64,000 bases of DNA from WJKG01 sp964627305 (GTDB lineage Bacteria; Zixibacteria; MSB-5A5; GN15; FEB-12), in assembly GCA_964627305.1 (NCBI GenBank), contig CAZVHP010000005.1:1-64000 (forward strand). Direction: 5' to 3'. Below the pieces are notes generated by a model that was given only the letters and a program-made list of their open reading frames with translations, had not been told where the DNA came from and ran no database searches. Of this stretch, positions 16,626 to 25,759 are shown piece after piece. The first letter of the stretch is position 1, and each line of letters begins with the position of its first letter. A program made the position numbers and the translations under genes.

Positions 16626-17834
16626 ATGCTTGTCGACCAGAAGCTCGAAGTTCACACCGATCTGTGGAAGATCGCAAAGCATGTCGTGTCCCTGGAGACC
16701 TCAATCATCCGTGAGATTCTCAAGATATCCTCTCAGCCGGGAGTCATTTCTTTTGCTGGCGGCCTGCCTGCGCCGGAGTTGTTTCCGCTGGAGGACCTCA
16801 AGAATGCCACGACAACGGTTCTGGACAAACACGGCGCCAAGGCAGTGCAATACTCGCTCTCGCGGGGGGTGCCGGAACTGCGGGAGTTGATCGCCCAGAG
16901 GGCTACCGAACGCGGCACCAGGACGGAAGTAGACAACATACTCGTTGTCTCCGGTGGTCAGCAGGGTCTGGAACTGGTGGCGCGGGCCTTCATTGAGCCG
17001 GGAGACTACATCATCTGTGAGAACCCGACCTATGTGGGCGCCATTCAGGCGTTCAACTATTACCGCGCGAAGTATGCCGCTGTTGACATGGACGATGAGG
17101 GTATGATCATCGATCAGGTCGAGGAGAAGATCAAGACCCATAAGCCGAAACTTATCTACACCGTCTCCAATTTCCAGAACCCGACGGGCATTACCATGTC
17201 ATTGAAGCGGCGTCATGCCCTGGTTGATATGGCAATCAAGTACAACATTCCGATCATTGATGATAACCCATACAGCGACATCCGTTTCTCCGGCGAGCGG
17301 GTTCCGACGCTCAAGTCGTACGGTGGGGATGAGGTGATTGCGATACGGACTTTCTCCAAAGTGCTGACCCCGGGGCTTCGTACCGGTTGGATGAATGGTC
17401 CGAAAGACATTATGGTTCATTTCGAGAAGGTCAAGCAGTGCACCGACCTTCACACCAACACCCTGTGTCAGTACGTTATCCACGAGTATGTCAACTCCGG
17501 CAAGCTCGAGCCGCATGTAAGGAAGCTGTGTGCGGACTATGGTGCCAAGCGTGATACCATGATCAAGGCTATGCGGGAGCACTTCCCGGACGGCGTTACC
17601 TGGACAGAACCCGAGGGTGGTTTGTTCCTGTGGGTTGAGTTGCCCATGAGCGTTTCGGCCAAAGAGCTGTTGCCGAAGGCCGTGGAAAAGAAGGTTGCCT
17701 ATGTGTACGGTTCGCCATTCTTTCCCAATGGTGGCGGAGAAAACACGATGCGCCTGAACTTCTCGAACGCCACTCACGAAGGCATTGAGCAGGGGATCGA
17801 GCGACTGGGCAAGCTCCTCAAAGAGAGCGTATAG
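16626..17834 (+). CDS. PLP-dependent class I/II aminotransferase (LysN / aromatic type)
   Basis: A fold type I aminotransferase of 402 residues. I choose ATG 16626 (AAAGGA upstream) because the promoter overlaps the longer frame. IREILKISSQPGVISFAGGL and PAPELFP near the N terminus is the signature of the LysN/2-aminoadipate and aromatic aminotransferase group. DDNPYSDIRF carries the PLP-ring Asp, and TFSKVLTPGLRTGWM carries the Schiff-base Lys. Placement just before the trp/aro cluster suggests use in phenylalanine/tyrosine or other amino-acid transamination; the exact substrate cannot be told from sequence. A rho-independent terminator follows the stop. Confidence 0.88.
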   Translation: MLVDQKLEVHTDLWKIAKHVVSLETSIIREILKISSQPGVISFAGGLPAPELFPLEDLKNATTTVLDKHGAKAVQYSLSRGVPELRELIAQRATERGTRTEVDNILVVSGGQQGLELVARAFIEPGDYIICENPTYVGAIQAFNYYRAKYAAVDMDDEGMIIDQVEEKIKTHKPKLIYTVSNFQNPTGITMSLKRRHALVDMAIKYNIPIIDDNPYSDIRFSGERVPTLKSYGGDEVIAIRTFSKVLTPGLRTGWMNGPKDIMVHFEKVKQCTDLHTNTLCQYVIHEYVNSGKLEPHVRKLCADYGAKRDTMIKAMREHFPDGVTWTEPEGGLFLWVELPMSVSAKELLPKAVEKKVAYVYGSPFFPNGGGENTMRLNFSNATHEGIEQGIERLGKLLKESV

Positions 17835-17858
17835 TCGATTGTTTTACTGCGTGAATAT

Positions 17859-17904
17859 TGCCCGCCAACCCGCGTCTGATTGTGCCGGTTGGCGGGCCTT
17901 TTTT
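17859..17904 (+). terminator. Rho-independent terminator after the aminotransferase gene
   Basis: An 11-bp perfect stem, GCCCGCCAACC (17859-17869) and GGTTGGCGGGC (17886-17896), is followed by CTTTTTTG. It overlaps the upstream extension of the next open frame (17858), supporting a start of that gene at 17942. Confidence 0.92.
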
Positions 17905-17941
17905 GTTGCCCAGGCTTGTTGTGCAGACCATACTTGTCGGC

Positions 17942-18781
17942 ATGCTCATTCCGTTTGCCAAGTATCACGCTCTCGGGAACGATTTCCTTGTTGTCGAGAT
18001 GAACGCCGTGGAGTCGCTGCCGGAGTTGTCGGCGGTTGCCCTGCACCTGTGTGAGAGAAGCACCGGGGTGGGTGCCGACGGCATCCTGTTCGTTACCGAA
18101 CAAAGCGATAGCCTTGATGTGGAGCTTTACAACGCCGATGGCTCCTGGGCAGAAAAATCCGGCAACGGTCTGCGGATTATTGGCGTACACTGGCACTTGA
18201 AGGACAGAAGCGTACGGCGGTTTTCCGTACATATGAACAAGGTCGCCAGCGTGGTCGAGATTCTTTCCGGCAAGGAGCACGAGTTTGATGTACGGGCATC
18301 GCTGGGCCAGCCGACTTTTGTGGCCGCGGACGTGCCAGTCACAACGGATTTGTTCTACTGGATCAATGAGCCACTGGCGATCGGCGGCGTGGAGCTGCCG
18401 ATCACGTGCCTTGCGGTGGGTAATCCGCATGTTGTGCTCTTTGTCGACAGCTTCGATCTCGACTGGCCGCAGATCGGGGCGGATATTGAGAGCCACGAGG
18501 CATTCCCAAACGGGACAAATGTCGAATTCGTACGGGTTGTCGAACGCAATTTGATCGAGGTCGCCGACTGGGAGCGGGGAGTAGGCGTGACGACGTCGTC
18601 CGGTACCGGAGCCGCGGCGGCCGTGTGTGCCTCCGTGATGAACGGTTTTGTCGACCGCAGTTGTGATGTTCAGTTTGAGGTCGGCGTAATGCACATCGAT
18701 TGGTCAGAGACAACCAATGAAATCCTGCTGTCCGGTCCCGTGGTAGCGGTGGCCACGGGTCAGGCGTTCATACCATGCTGA
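17942..18781 (+). CDS. DapF-family protein with both catalytic cysteines replaced by serine
   Basis: A 279-residue member of the diaminopimelate epimerase fold. I start at ATG 17942, because the longer frame runs through a terminator. Landmarks of DapF are clear: FAKYHALGNDFLVVE at the start, GVGADGILF, NADGSWAEKSGNGLRI, VGNPHVVLFVD, and ERGVGVTTSSGTGAAAA. In true DapF the two active-site residues are Cys in NADGSExxxCGNG and in the ACGSGA loop. Here both positions are Ser (AAATCC at 18156-18161 and TCGTCC at 18595-18600). Classical two-base cysteine epimerisation is therefore doubtful. It overlaps trpE by seven bases, so it is in the trp operon rather than with lysine genes. It may be a divergent epimerase or a protein with another role. 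Confidence 0.88.
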   Translation: MLIPFAKYHALGNDFLVVEMNAVESLPELSAVALHLCERSTGVGADGILFVTEQSDSLDVELYNADGSWAEKSGNGLRIIGVHWHLKDRSVRRFSVHMNKVASVVEILSGKEHEFDVRASLGQPTFVAADVPVTTDLFYWINEPLAIGGVELPITCLAVGNPHVVLFVDSFDLDWPQIGADIESHEAFPNGTNVEFVRVVERNLIEVADWERGVGVTTSSGTGAAAAVCASVMNGFVDRSCDVQFEVGVMHIDWSETTNEILLSGPVVAVATGQAFIPC

Positions 18782-20232
18782 GTTTCAACGAAGTCAAAGC
18801 CCTTGCGCACAAGGGGAACGTGATTCCGCTTCATGTGCGCGTGGCAGCCGATCTTGACACCCCCGTCTCGGCTTATCTGAAGCTGGCACATCGGCGGCCA
18901 CACTCGTTCCTGCTGGAGTCGATTGAGGGAGGGGAGAAGCTGGCACGCTACTCGTTTGTCGGCTTTGACCCGTTTCTTCTGGTTAGGAGCACTGGCGACG
19001 GAGTCATGCTGCAACACGGCCGGACACAACGGAGGCTTGATGCCGACCCTTTGCTGTTCATGGCCGAGCTGTTCCGTCAGTACCGGCCGGTGCACGTAGC
19101 CGGGTTGCCTCGATTCACGGGTGGTGCGGTAGGCTATCTGGCGTACGACGCCATTCGATGGTTGGAAGACATTCCGGATACCAACCCGGAAGAAGTCGGT
19201 CTTCCGCTGATGCAGTTCGGTCTGTACAAGTCCGTTGTCGCTTTTGATCACCTGCGGCAGGAGATCGTTGTCATTAGTAACATAATGCACGAGCCGGGCA
19301 CCTCGGGGTTGCGCGCGAAGTATGCTGAAGCACGAACCACTGCAGAGCAGCTTGCCAGTCGGCTTGAACGCGGGCTGCGCCCCACACAAAGAACATCAAC
19401 ACGCGCAGGAACCATCCGATCACGGTATCAGCAGAAGCAGTTTGAACAGATGGTGCGCAAGGCAAAGCGGTATATCAAGGAAGGTGACATTTTTCAGGTA
19501 GTGCTTTCGCAGCGGTGGTCGGTTGAGTCATCGATTTCGGATCTGCAGGTGTATCGCCGTCTGCGCCGCATTAATCCGTCACCCTACATGTTCCTGCTCA
19601 GGTCGGGCAGCGATGCCCTGATTGGCGCCTCGCCGGAAATGCTGGTACGTATTGAGCAGGGCGAGATAGAAACGCGTCCGATTGCCGGCACTCGTCCGCG
19701 TGGCAAGAACGAGGCCGAGGACCAGAAACTCGCCATGGAGCTGTTGGCCGATCCAAAGGAGCTTGCCGAGCATACGATGCTGCTTGATCTGGGACGTAAT
19801 GATCTCGGGCGGGTGAGTCGGCCGGGCAGCGTTCATGTCAGGGACAGGATGACTATCGAGAAGTACTCACACGTGCTCCATATAGTTAGCTCGGTGGCCG
19901 GCAGACTCCAGCGTGGTATCTCGCCTATGGAGGGGCTGCTGGCCTGTTTCCCGGCCGGGACGGTTTCGGGGGCGCCGAAGATTCGGGCCATGGAGATAAT
20001 TGACGAGCTGGAAGGCCACCGCCGAGGGCCGTATGCCGGGGCCGTAGCCTATTTGGATTTCTGGGGCAATCTCGATTCCTGCATCTCGATTCGGACGATC
20101 GTCAAGCGCGGTACAACCTATCATGTGCAGGCCGGAGCGGGGATTGTGGCTGATTCCAGACCTCGATCCGAGTTCCTGGAGACTCGTGCCAAAGCGTCAG
20201 CGCTGATCGAGGCCGTTACACACGAAGACTGA
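18775..20232 (+). CDS. trpE: Anthranilate synthase component I
   Basis: Converts chorismate to anthranilate with TrpG, the first committed step of tryptophan synthesis. 485 residues, the usual length. The N-terminal regulatory part includes HSFLLESIEGGEKLARYSFV, the LLES motif of the tryptophan feedback pocket. The chorismate-binding C-terminal half has DIFQVVLSQRWS, ASPEMLVRI, ETRPIAGTRPRG, DLGRNDLGRVSRPGSV, GTVSGAPKIRAMEIIDELE and QAGAGIVADS. It starts inside the end of the DapF-like gene and is followed 13 bases later by trpG. Confidence 0.97.
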   Translation: MLSFNEVKALAHKGNVIPLHVRVAADLDTPVSAYLKLAHRRPHSFLLESIEGGEKLARYSFVGFDPFLLVRSTGDGVMLQHGRTQRRLDADPLLFMAELFRQYRPVHVAGLPRFTGGAVGYLAYDAIRWLEDIPDTNPEEVGLPLMQFGLYKSVVAFDHLRQEIVVISNIMHEPGTSGLRAKYAEARTTAEQLASRLERGLRPTQRTSTRAGTIRSRYQQKQFEQMVRKAKRYIKEGDIFQVVLSQRWSVESSISDLQVYRRLRRINPSPYMFLLRSGSDALIGASPEMLVRIEQGEIETRPIAGTRPRGKNEAEDQKLAMELLADPKELAEHTMLLDLGRNDLGRVSRPGSVHVRDRMTIEKYSHVLHIVSSVAGRLQRGISPMEGLLACFPAGTVSGAPKIRAMEIIDELEGHRRGPYAGAVAYLDFWGNLDSCISIRTIVKRGTTYHVQAGAGIVADSRPRSEFLETRAKASALIEAVTHED

Positions 20233-20245
20233 ATGGGGAACGCCG

Positions 20246-20815
20246 GTGTTGTTGCTGCTGGACAATTACGATTCCTTCACGTTCAACCTGTTTCAGTATC
20301 TCTCGGAGCTGGGGGCGCAGGTGAAAGTGTTTCGTAACGATGAGATCACTATCGAGGCGGTGCGTCGCCTTGAGCCTGAAGGGATTGTGCTCTCGCCCGG
20401 TCCCGGCCGGCCGGAAAACGCAGGCATCATGAATGACCTGATCTGCGCCATGGCCGGCAAAATCCCCATGCTGGGAGTGTGCCTCGGTCATCAGGCAATG
20501 GCACAAGTGTATGGCGGCGTAATCGGTTACGCGCCGACGCTGATGCACGGGAAGACGTCAGAAATCTACCATTCGGGATCACCGCTCTTTGCCGGGGTTC
20601 CCTCGCCGTTTACAGCCACTCGATACCATTCGCTGGTGGTTGAGCCGGAAACGCTTCCGATCCGGTTCAAACGGATCGCGTGGACATCCGATGAAGTTCT
20701 TATGGGAATCGAAGATGCTCCGAATCGATTATGGGGAGTGCAGTTTCACCCGGAATCTATTCTGACCATCGATGGCAAGACCATGCTTGGGAACTTTCTG
20801 GAGATGTGCCGATGA
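20246..20815 (+). CDS. trpG: Anthranilate synthase component II (glutamine amidotransferase)
   Basis: Supplies ammonia from glutamine to TrpE. 189 residues, starting with GTG 20246 behind GGGGA. Class I amidotransferase triad: Cys in GVCLGHQAMAQVYGG, His and Glu in QFHPESILT. LDNYDSFTFNLFQYLSELG is the typical N terminus shared with PabA, so it may also serve p-aminobenzoate synthesis (known for amphibolic forms, not shown here). The stop overlaps the trpD start as ATGA. Confidence 0.96.
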   Translation: MLLLLDNYDSFTFNLFQYLSELGAQVKVFRNDEITIEAVRRLEPEGIVLSPGPGRPENAGIMNDLICAMAGKIPMLGVCLGHQAMAQVYGGVIGYAPTLMHGKTSEIYHSGSPLFAGVPSPFTATRYHSLVVEPETLPIRFKRIAWTSDEVLMGIEDAPNRLWGVQFHPESILTIDGKTMLGNFLEMCR

Positions 20816-21822
20816 TCAGTGATCTGTTGAACAAGGTGTTTGCTCGCGGACATCTGACTATGGAGCAGGCCGCGGCAGCGATGGATGAGATCATGGAGGG
20901 GCGATGGACCCCGGCGCAGATAGCGGGGTTGATAATCGCGCTGAAGCAGAAGGGGGAAACGCCGGATGAGGTGGCGGGATTTGTGCAGTCGATGCGCCGG
21001 CACTCGGTGCGTATCAACCTGACCGAGGCCGCGGCCGTCGATTGCTGCGGTACCGGCGGCGACGGATCTCACAGCTTCAATATATCGACTGCAGCCGGTT
21101 TTGTTGCCGCTGCCGCCGGGGCTACGGTGGCCAAGCACGGCAATCGGTCGGTCAGTTCTCAGTGCGGATCAGCCGACCTGCTTGAGGCACTGGGGGGCAA
21201 GATCGATGCTGAGCCGGACCACGTTGAGCGACACATTGCCGAGACAGGCTTCGGTTTCATGTTTGCACCGCGGTTTCATCCGGCCATGAAGCACGCCGCC
21301 GGGCCGCGCCGCGAACTGGGGGTCAGGACGGTATTCAATCTGCTGGGTCCCATGACGAATCCGGCCGGCGTCCGGCGACAGGTGGTGGGGGTGTATGACA
21401 AGACGGTCATGCGGCTGATGGCTGAGGTGCTGGTACTGACGGGGTCCGAGCATGTGTTGGTCGTGCATTCTCATGATGGCCTCGACGAGTTCTCTGTGTG
21501 TGCGCCCAGTGACTATATTGAGGTGCGCGATGGGCGGATTGTCGCGGCAGCGGTGTCGCCCGCTGATGCTGGTCTCACACAACACCCGGCGGAGTCTCTG
21601 ATTGGCGGCGACTCCGATACAAACGTCAGGATTCTATACAGCATTCTCGATGGCGGTCGGGGCGCGTACCGCGACGCTGTGGCCTTCAACGCCGGGGCCG
21701 TGCTGTATGTTGCCGGAGTTGCCCCGAGTCTTGCTGAGGGGGTGAAGCAGGCGCTGGAGGTCATGACCAACGGTGGTGCAGCCGCGAAACTGAGTCAGTG
21801 GATTGCGCGTTCACATAGTTAA
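20812..21822 (+). CDS. trpD: Anthranilate phosphoribosyltransferase
   Basis: Transfers the phosphoribosyl group from PRPP to anthranilate. 336 residues from the ATG that overlaps the trpG stop (ATGA). The PRPP/anthranilate site is visible: VDCCGTGGDGSHSFNISTAA, AKHGNRSVSSQCGSADLLEALG and the FNLLGPMTNPA segment. The frame is open further upstream (20731) but inside trpG. The stop overlaps the start of the MFS gene as TAATG. Confidence 0.96.
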   Translation: MISDLLNKVFARGHLTMEQAAAAMDEIMEGRWTPAQIAGLIIALKQKGETPDEVAGFVQSMRRHSVRINLTEAAAVDCCGTGGDGSHSFNISTAAGFVAAAAGATVAKHGNRSVSSQCGSADLLEALGGKIDAEPDHVERHIAETGFGFMFAPRFHPAMKHAAGPRRELGVRTVFNLLGPMTNPAGVRRQVVGVYDKTVMRLMAEVLVLTGSEHVLVVHSHDGLDEFSVCAPSDYIEVRDGRIVAAAVSPADAGLTQHPAESLIGGDSDTNVRILYSILDGGRGAYRDAVAFNAGAVLYVAGVAPSLAEGVKQALEVMTNGGAAAKLSQWIARSHS

Positions 21823-23147
21823 TGGACATCCGGGTTTGGGAGAACGAAACGGAAAGCTGTCAACAGACAATACCGGAGCGCCTGATTGGTGGTATCAGGC
21901 ATTACATCAGTGATATTCGCCGCTTCTCGCGAAATGTTCGATTGTATCTGATCGGCTCCGCGCTCATGGGTCTGAATTTTCAGGTCTTTCTGGTTCTCTT
22001 CAATCTGTACCTTCGCGAGCTGGGCTACCCCGAGGGAGACATCGGGCACATTATCTCGGCCCGGGCAGTCGGCATGACACTCATTGCCATACCGGCGGCG
22101 ATACTCCTTGGGCGCCTTCGCCTGAAACCATTCCTGATGGTTAGTTGCATATCGCTGGCTATCTTCAGCTACGTCATGGTAACCTATCCGGTATTTCAGC
22201 TAATGGCTCTGTTCGCCATCCTGTCAGGCATGTCGTTTGCCATTTTCCGGGTAGCCAGCGGGCCGTTCTTTATGCGCAATTCCACGAGGGTCGAGAGGAC
22301 GCACGTGTTCTCTTTCTCCTTTGGTACCATGCTGCTGGCCGGGATGATCGGTTCTGTGGCTTCCGGGGAGCTGGCCGCTGCCATCGGCGCACACTATGAC
22401 GATATCATTATTGGCTATCGCTATGCCCTGTACATTGGTATCGTGATCGCCCTGCTGGCGCTGGCGCCGTTCGCCATGATCTCCGCCGCTGACCCCGCGC
22501 GGGACGAGAATCGCATTCGACTGAGCCGGTCGCAACTGCGACGCCGAGGAAAGTTCTACTTCAAGATCATGCTGGCCAACCTGATAATCGGTTCCGGTGC
22601 CGGCCTGATCATTCCCTTTCTCACGCTGTACTTCCGCGACCGGTTTGGCCTGCCACCGGACACAATCGGCATGTACTACGCCCTTGTGCACTTCGCCATG
22701 CTGGCCGGGACTCTCGCCGGTCCCGTACTCGCGAGATGATTTGGGTTGGTGCGAACGGTCGTCATAACGCAGTTGGCTTCCATTCCATTCATGCTGATAC
22801 TTTCATACAGCTACATCCTTCCTCTGGCGATAGCGGCATTCGTGATTCGTGGCGGTCTGATGAATCTCGGTGTCCCGATTACCAATAACCTTGGCATGGA
22901 ACTGTCCGAGCCGAACGAGCAGGGATTGACCAACGCCTTACTCATGATTGCCTGGACAGGGTCCTGGATGTTCTCGGCGGTAATCGGCGGCCATCTGATT
23001 GAGGCTTATGGCTACACGGTGGCCATGAACATCACGGTCACATTATACGTGATTTCCTCGATTGTCTTCTATAGCTTCTTCAGGAATGCCGAGGTTCGCT
23101 CTGAGAAAGAGCATGGCTGGGTCATTGTACGGGAAAACGCAGTATGA
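21822..23147 (+). pseudogene. MFS transporter interrupted by one in-frame TGA
   Basis: Two pieces in the same frame, 21822-22739 (305 residues) and from 22740 to 23147, together make one 12-helix-type major facilitator protein of about 441 residues. The first carries about eight hydrophobic segments and ends GTLAGPVLAR; the second continues FGLVRTVVITQLASIPF and adds four more. The break is a TGA at 22737-22739. A CGA (Arg) there would give the usual basic A-R-R-F-G-x-x-R loop, so a single C-to-T change explains it. Start and stop overlap trpD (TAATG) and trpC (ATGA), as in an intact operon member. It may be a real nonsense mutation, a sequencing error or a recent inactivation. An aromatic amino-acid or indole transport role is only a guess from the position. 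Confidence 0.85.
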
Positions 23148-23920
23148 ACGATATCCTGACGAAGATAGCGTTGAATAAGCGGATTGAGGTCGAGAACCTG
23201 AAGATCGAGCGGCCGCTCGATCGGATTCGTGTCGAACCGCAACCGGAGGCGGAGTTTGCGTTCCGTCGCGCTCTGTCGAAGCCGGGGATCAACATTATCG
23301 CAGAGTTGAAAAAGGGGTCACCCTCGCGCGGCGTTCTCAGGGAGGATTTCGATGTTCCGTTGCTGGCCCGTCAGTATCGCGAAGGCGGAGCGGCGGCGTT
23401 GTCGGTGCTGACCGACCGCCGGTACTTCTTCGGCCGACCGGAGTATCTGGCCGAAGCAGGCCGGGCCGCTCGTCTGCCGGTGCTGTGCAAGGAGTTCATT
23501 ATTGATCGCTGGCAACTGCACTTCGCCCGTACTATGCAAGCTGATGCGGTCCTTCTGATAGCTGCGTTGTTGTCGCAGCCGGTTTTGGCTGACTTCATTG
23601 CAGAAGCCGAGTCGATCGGGCTGGACTGTCTGGTTGAGGTCCACTCCGAGAATGAGGTTATCGCTGCTATTGATGCCGGTGCCCGGATGATCGGCGTCAA
23701 CAACCGCAACCTCAAGACGTTCGAGGTTTCGCTGACCACCAGCGAGCGGTTGGCCGGACTGATCCCCGGTGGTTGCATCAAGGTAGCCGAGTCTGGTATC
23801 TTCTCGCATGATGACATCTTCCGCCTTCAGAGACACGGGTACAACTGCTTCCTCATTGGTGAATCACTCGTAACCAGCGACGATCCGGTAGCTCTGCTGC
23901 GGAGCTTACGGGGGGTGTGA
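23144..23920 (+). CDS. trpC: Indole-3-glycerol-phosphate synthase
   Basis: Closes the indole ring from carboxyphenylaminodeoxyribulose 5-phosphate. 258 residues, a TIM barrel. Motifs: IIAELKKGSPSRGVLREDFD (catalytic Lys and phosphate-binding region), ALSVLTDRRYFFG, LCKEFIIDRWQL, LLIAALL, LVEVHSENE, GVNNRNLKTFEV, VAESGIF and FLIGESLV. Both ends overlap neighbours by four bases (ATGA upstream, GTGATG downstream). It is a separate gene, not fused to trpF. Confidence 0.97.
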   Translation: MNDILTKIALNKRIEVENLKIERPLDRIRVEPQPEAEFAFRRALSKPGINIIAELKKGSPSRGVLREDFDVPLLARQYREGGAAALSVLTDRRYFFGRPEYLAEAGRAARLPVLCKEFIIDRWQLHFARTMQADAVLLIAALLSQPVLADFIAEAESIGLDCLVEVHSENEVIAAIDAGARMIGVNNRNLKTFEVSLTTSERLAGLIPGGCIKVAESGIFSHDDIFRLQRHGYNCFLIGESLVTSDDPVALLRSLRGV

Positions 23921-24564
23921 TGCCGAGCTTCAAAGTGAAAGTCTGTGGCATTACGCGAACAGAGGACGCCTTAAAAGCGGTCGAGCTGGGTGCAAACCTG
24001 ATTGGCTTGATATTTTATCGGCCGTCGCCGAGGTATGTAAGCCCTGAGCAGGCACAACGGATCAGTGAGGCACTGGGTCGAGAAACTAATCGAGTCGGCG
24101 TGTTTGTCAATGAGAAGCCAGATCGCATGATCAAGGTTGCCCGTCAGGTCGGCCTTCATGTGCTGCAGGTCCATGGTGAGCTTGCTGAGGAAGATATCAC
24201 AACGATCCATCGAGCCGGATTGCGAGTCATTCAACCCTTCCATGTGAAGGATACTGCCGATTATAAGCGTGTGCTCGACTCGAAGGCCGATTACGTCATG
24301 CTGGACAACGCCACGCGTGAACTGCCGGGAGGCACCGGCACTTCCTTCGATTGGTCACTGAAACCACCACGACTGATTCCGAACCTGGTGCTGGCCGGTG
24401 GTATCAACGAGTCGAATATCCTAAAGGGCGTTCGCGTGTTTCAGCCATTGATCGTTGACGTCAACTCCGGGGTGGAAACATCGCCCGGGGTGAAATCTGA
24501 GCAGAAGATGGAGCGCCTTTTTGAGGTCTGCAGAAGGATATGGTGTGAAACGAAGAGTCAGTAA
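23920..24564 (+). CDS. trpF: Phosphoribosylanthranilate isomerase
   Basis: Isomerises phosphoribosylanthranilate, the step between TrpD and TrpC. 214 residues from ATG 23920, which overlaps the trpC stop; a GTG at 23917 is also possible. KVCGITRTEDALKAVELGAN carries the catalytic Cys; GLIFYRPSPRYVSPEQA, LQVHGE, LDNATRELPGGTGTSFDW (catalytic Asp), LAGGINESN and DVNSGVETSPGVKS complete the pattern. Confidence 0.96.
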   Translation: MPSFKVKVCGITRTEDALKAVELGANLIGLIFYRPSPRYVSPEQAQRISEALGRETNRVGVFVNEKPDRMIKVARQVGLHVLQVHGELAEEDITTIHRAGLRVIQPFHVKDTADYKRVLDSKADYVMLDNATRELPGGTGTSFDWSLKPPRLIPNLVLAGGINESNILKGVRVFQPLIVDVNSGVETSPGVKSEQKMERLFEVCRRIWCETKSQ

Positions 24565-25759
24565 ACATCGCCCGGGGCCGGACCGTCGGGGGCGGTTCGG
24601 TGACTACGGAGGTCGCTATGTACCGGAAACCGTCATGGCAGCGCTTCAGGAGCTGGAGCAGGGCTATCGCCGGTTGCGACGCGACCGATCCTTCCGAACG
24701 GAAGTCGACAGGACCTTGAAAGACTTTGTTGGTCGCCCAACGCCGCTGTATTTCGCTGAGCGCTTCAGCCGATTCGTAAAGGGTCCGAATGTCTGGTTCA
24801 AGCGCGAGGACCTGACCCACACCGGTGCGCACAAAATCAACAATACAGTGGGGCAGATTCTGTTGGCGTGGCATATGGGAAAGCCGCGGATTATCGCGGA
24901 GACGGGCGCGGGTCAGCACGGTCTGGCGACCGCCACCGTGTGTGCCCGATTCGGCCTGCCGTGCATCATCTATATGGGGGCCGAGGATGTACAGCGGCAG
25001 TCCCCGAACGTGCAGAAGATGAAGCTGCTGGGCGCCGAGGTGCGTGAAGTGACCAGCGGCTCGGCCACGCTCAAGGATGCCACCAGCGAGGCCTTGCGCG
25101 ACTGGGTTACGAATGTGCGCGACACATTCTACATTATCGGGTCAGTGGTGGGGCCACATCCGTACCCTATGATTGTACGCGACTTCCAGACCGTCATCGG
25201 CCGCGAGACACGTCGCCAGGCGAGACGGGCGTTCGGCGGGCTGCCGAGAGCGCTGGTGGCGTGTATCGGTGGTGGTTCCAACGCTCTTGGGTTGTTTCAC
25301 CCGTTTGTCGATGACACTGAAGTGGCGATGTATGGAATCGAGGCCGGTGGCAAGGGCGTCACAAGCGGCCTTCATGCAGCCACGCTCTCGAGGGGGAAAC
25401 CCGGGGTGCTGCATGGTTCCTACAGCTATCTCATATATGACCGCGATGGCCAGATCATACTTCCTCATTCCGTGTCGGCCGGACTGGATTACCCCGGGGT
25501 TGGTCCGGAGCATTCCTTCCTGAAGGACAGCGGCCGGGTGCGGTATTTCGCTGCCACCGACAAGCAGGCCGTCAGTGCTTTCGAGCTCGTAACACGCCTG
25601 GAGGGCATTATTCCGGCAATGGAGACAGCTCATGCCCTGGCGTGGCTGATGCGGAACGGCAGCCGCTTCAGAAGGTCCGACAATGTGGTCGTGTGTTTCT
25701 CCGGACGGGGAGACAAGGACATGCCGATTTATGATCGCTGGCACCAGGAGCGGTCATGA
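24545..25759 (+). CDS. trpB: Tryptophan synthase beta chain
   Basis: Condenses indole with serine to tryptophan using PLP. 404 residues from GTG 24545, chosen because AGAAGGA lies six bases upstream; the frame extends to 24521. It overlaps trpF by 20 bases. GRFGDYGGRYVPETVMAAL is the usual N terminus, HTGAHKINNTVGQILLA holds the PLP Lys, ETGAGQHGLATATVCA and the CIGGGSNALG phosphate loop follow, and the end has FSGRGDKDM. This is a TrpB1-type chain, paired with the trpA that follows. Confidence 0.97.
   Translation: MKRRVSKHRPGPDRRGRFGDYGGRYVPETVMAALQELEQGYRRLRRDRSFRTEVDRTLKDFVGRPTPLYFAERFSRFVKGPNVWFKREDLTHTGAHKINNTVGQILLAWHMGKPRIIAETGAGQHGLATATVCARFGLPCIIYMGAEDVQRQSPNVQKMKLLGAEVREVTSGSATLKDATSEALRDWVTNVRDTFYIIGSVVGPHPYPMIVRDFQTVIGRETRRQARRAFGGLPRALVACIGGGSNALGLFHPFVDDTEVAMYGIEAGGKGVTSGLHAATLSRGKPGVLHGSYSYLIYDRDGQIILPHSVSAGLDYPGVGPEHSFLKDSGRVRYFAATDKQAVSAFELVTRLEGIIPAMETAHALAWLMRNGSRFRRSDNVVVCFSGRGDKDMPIYDRWHQERS

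Noticed and set aside
17858..17941. Upstream extension of the DapF-like gene
   Set aside because: It runs through an 11-bp stem and T-run terminator of the preceding gene.
22737..22739. TGA as selenocysteine or a reassigned codon
   Set aside because: The position expects Arg in an MFS loop, TGA is used as the normal stop elsewhere (trpG, trpC), and the peroxidase here uses Cys.
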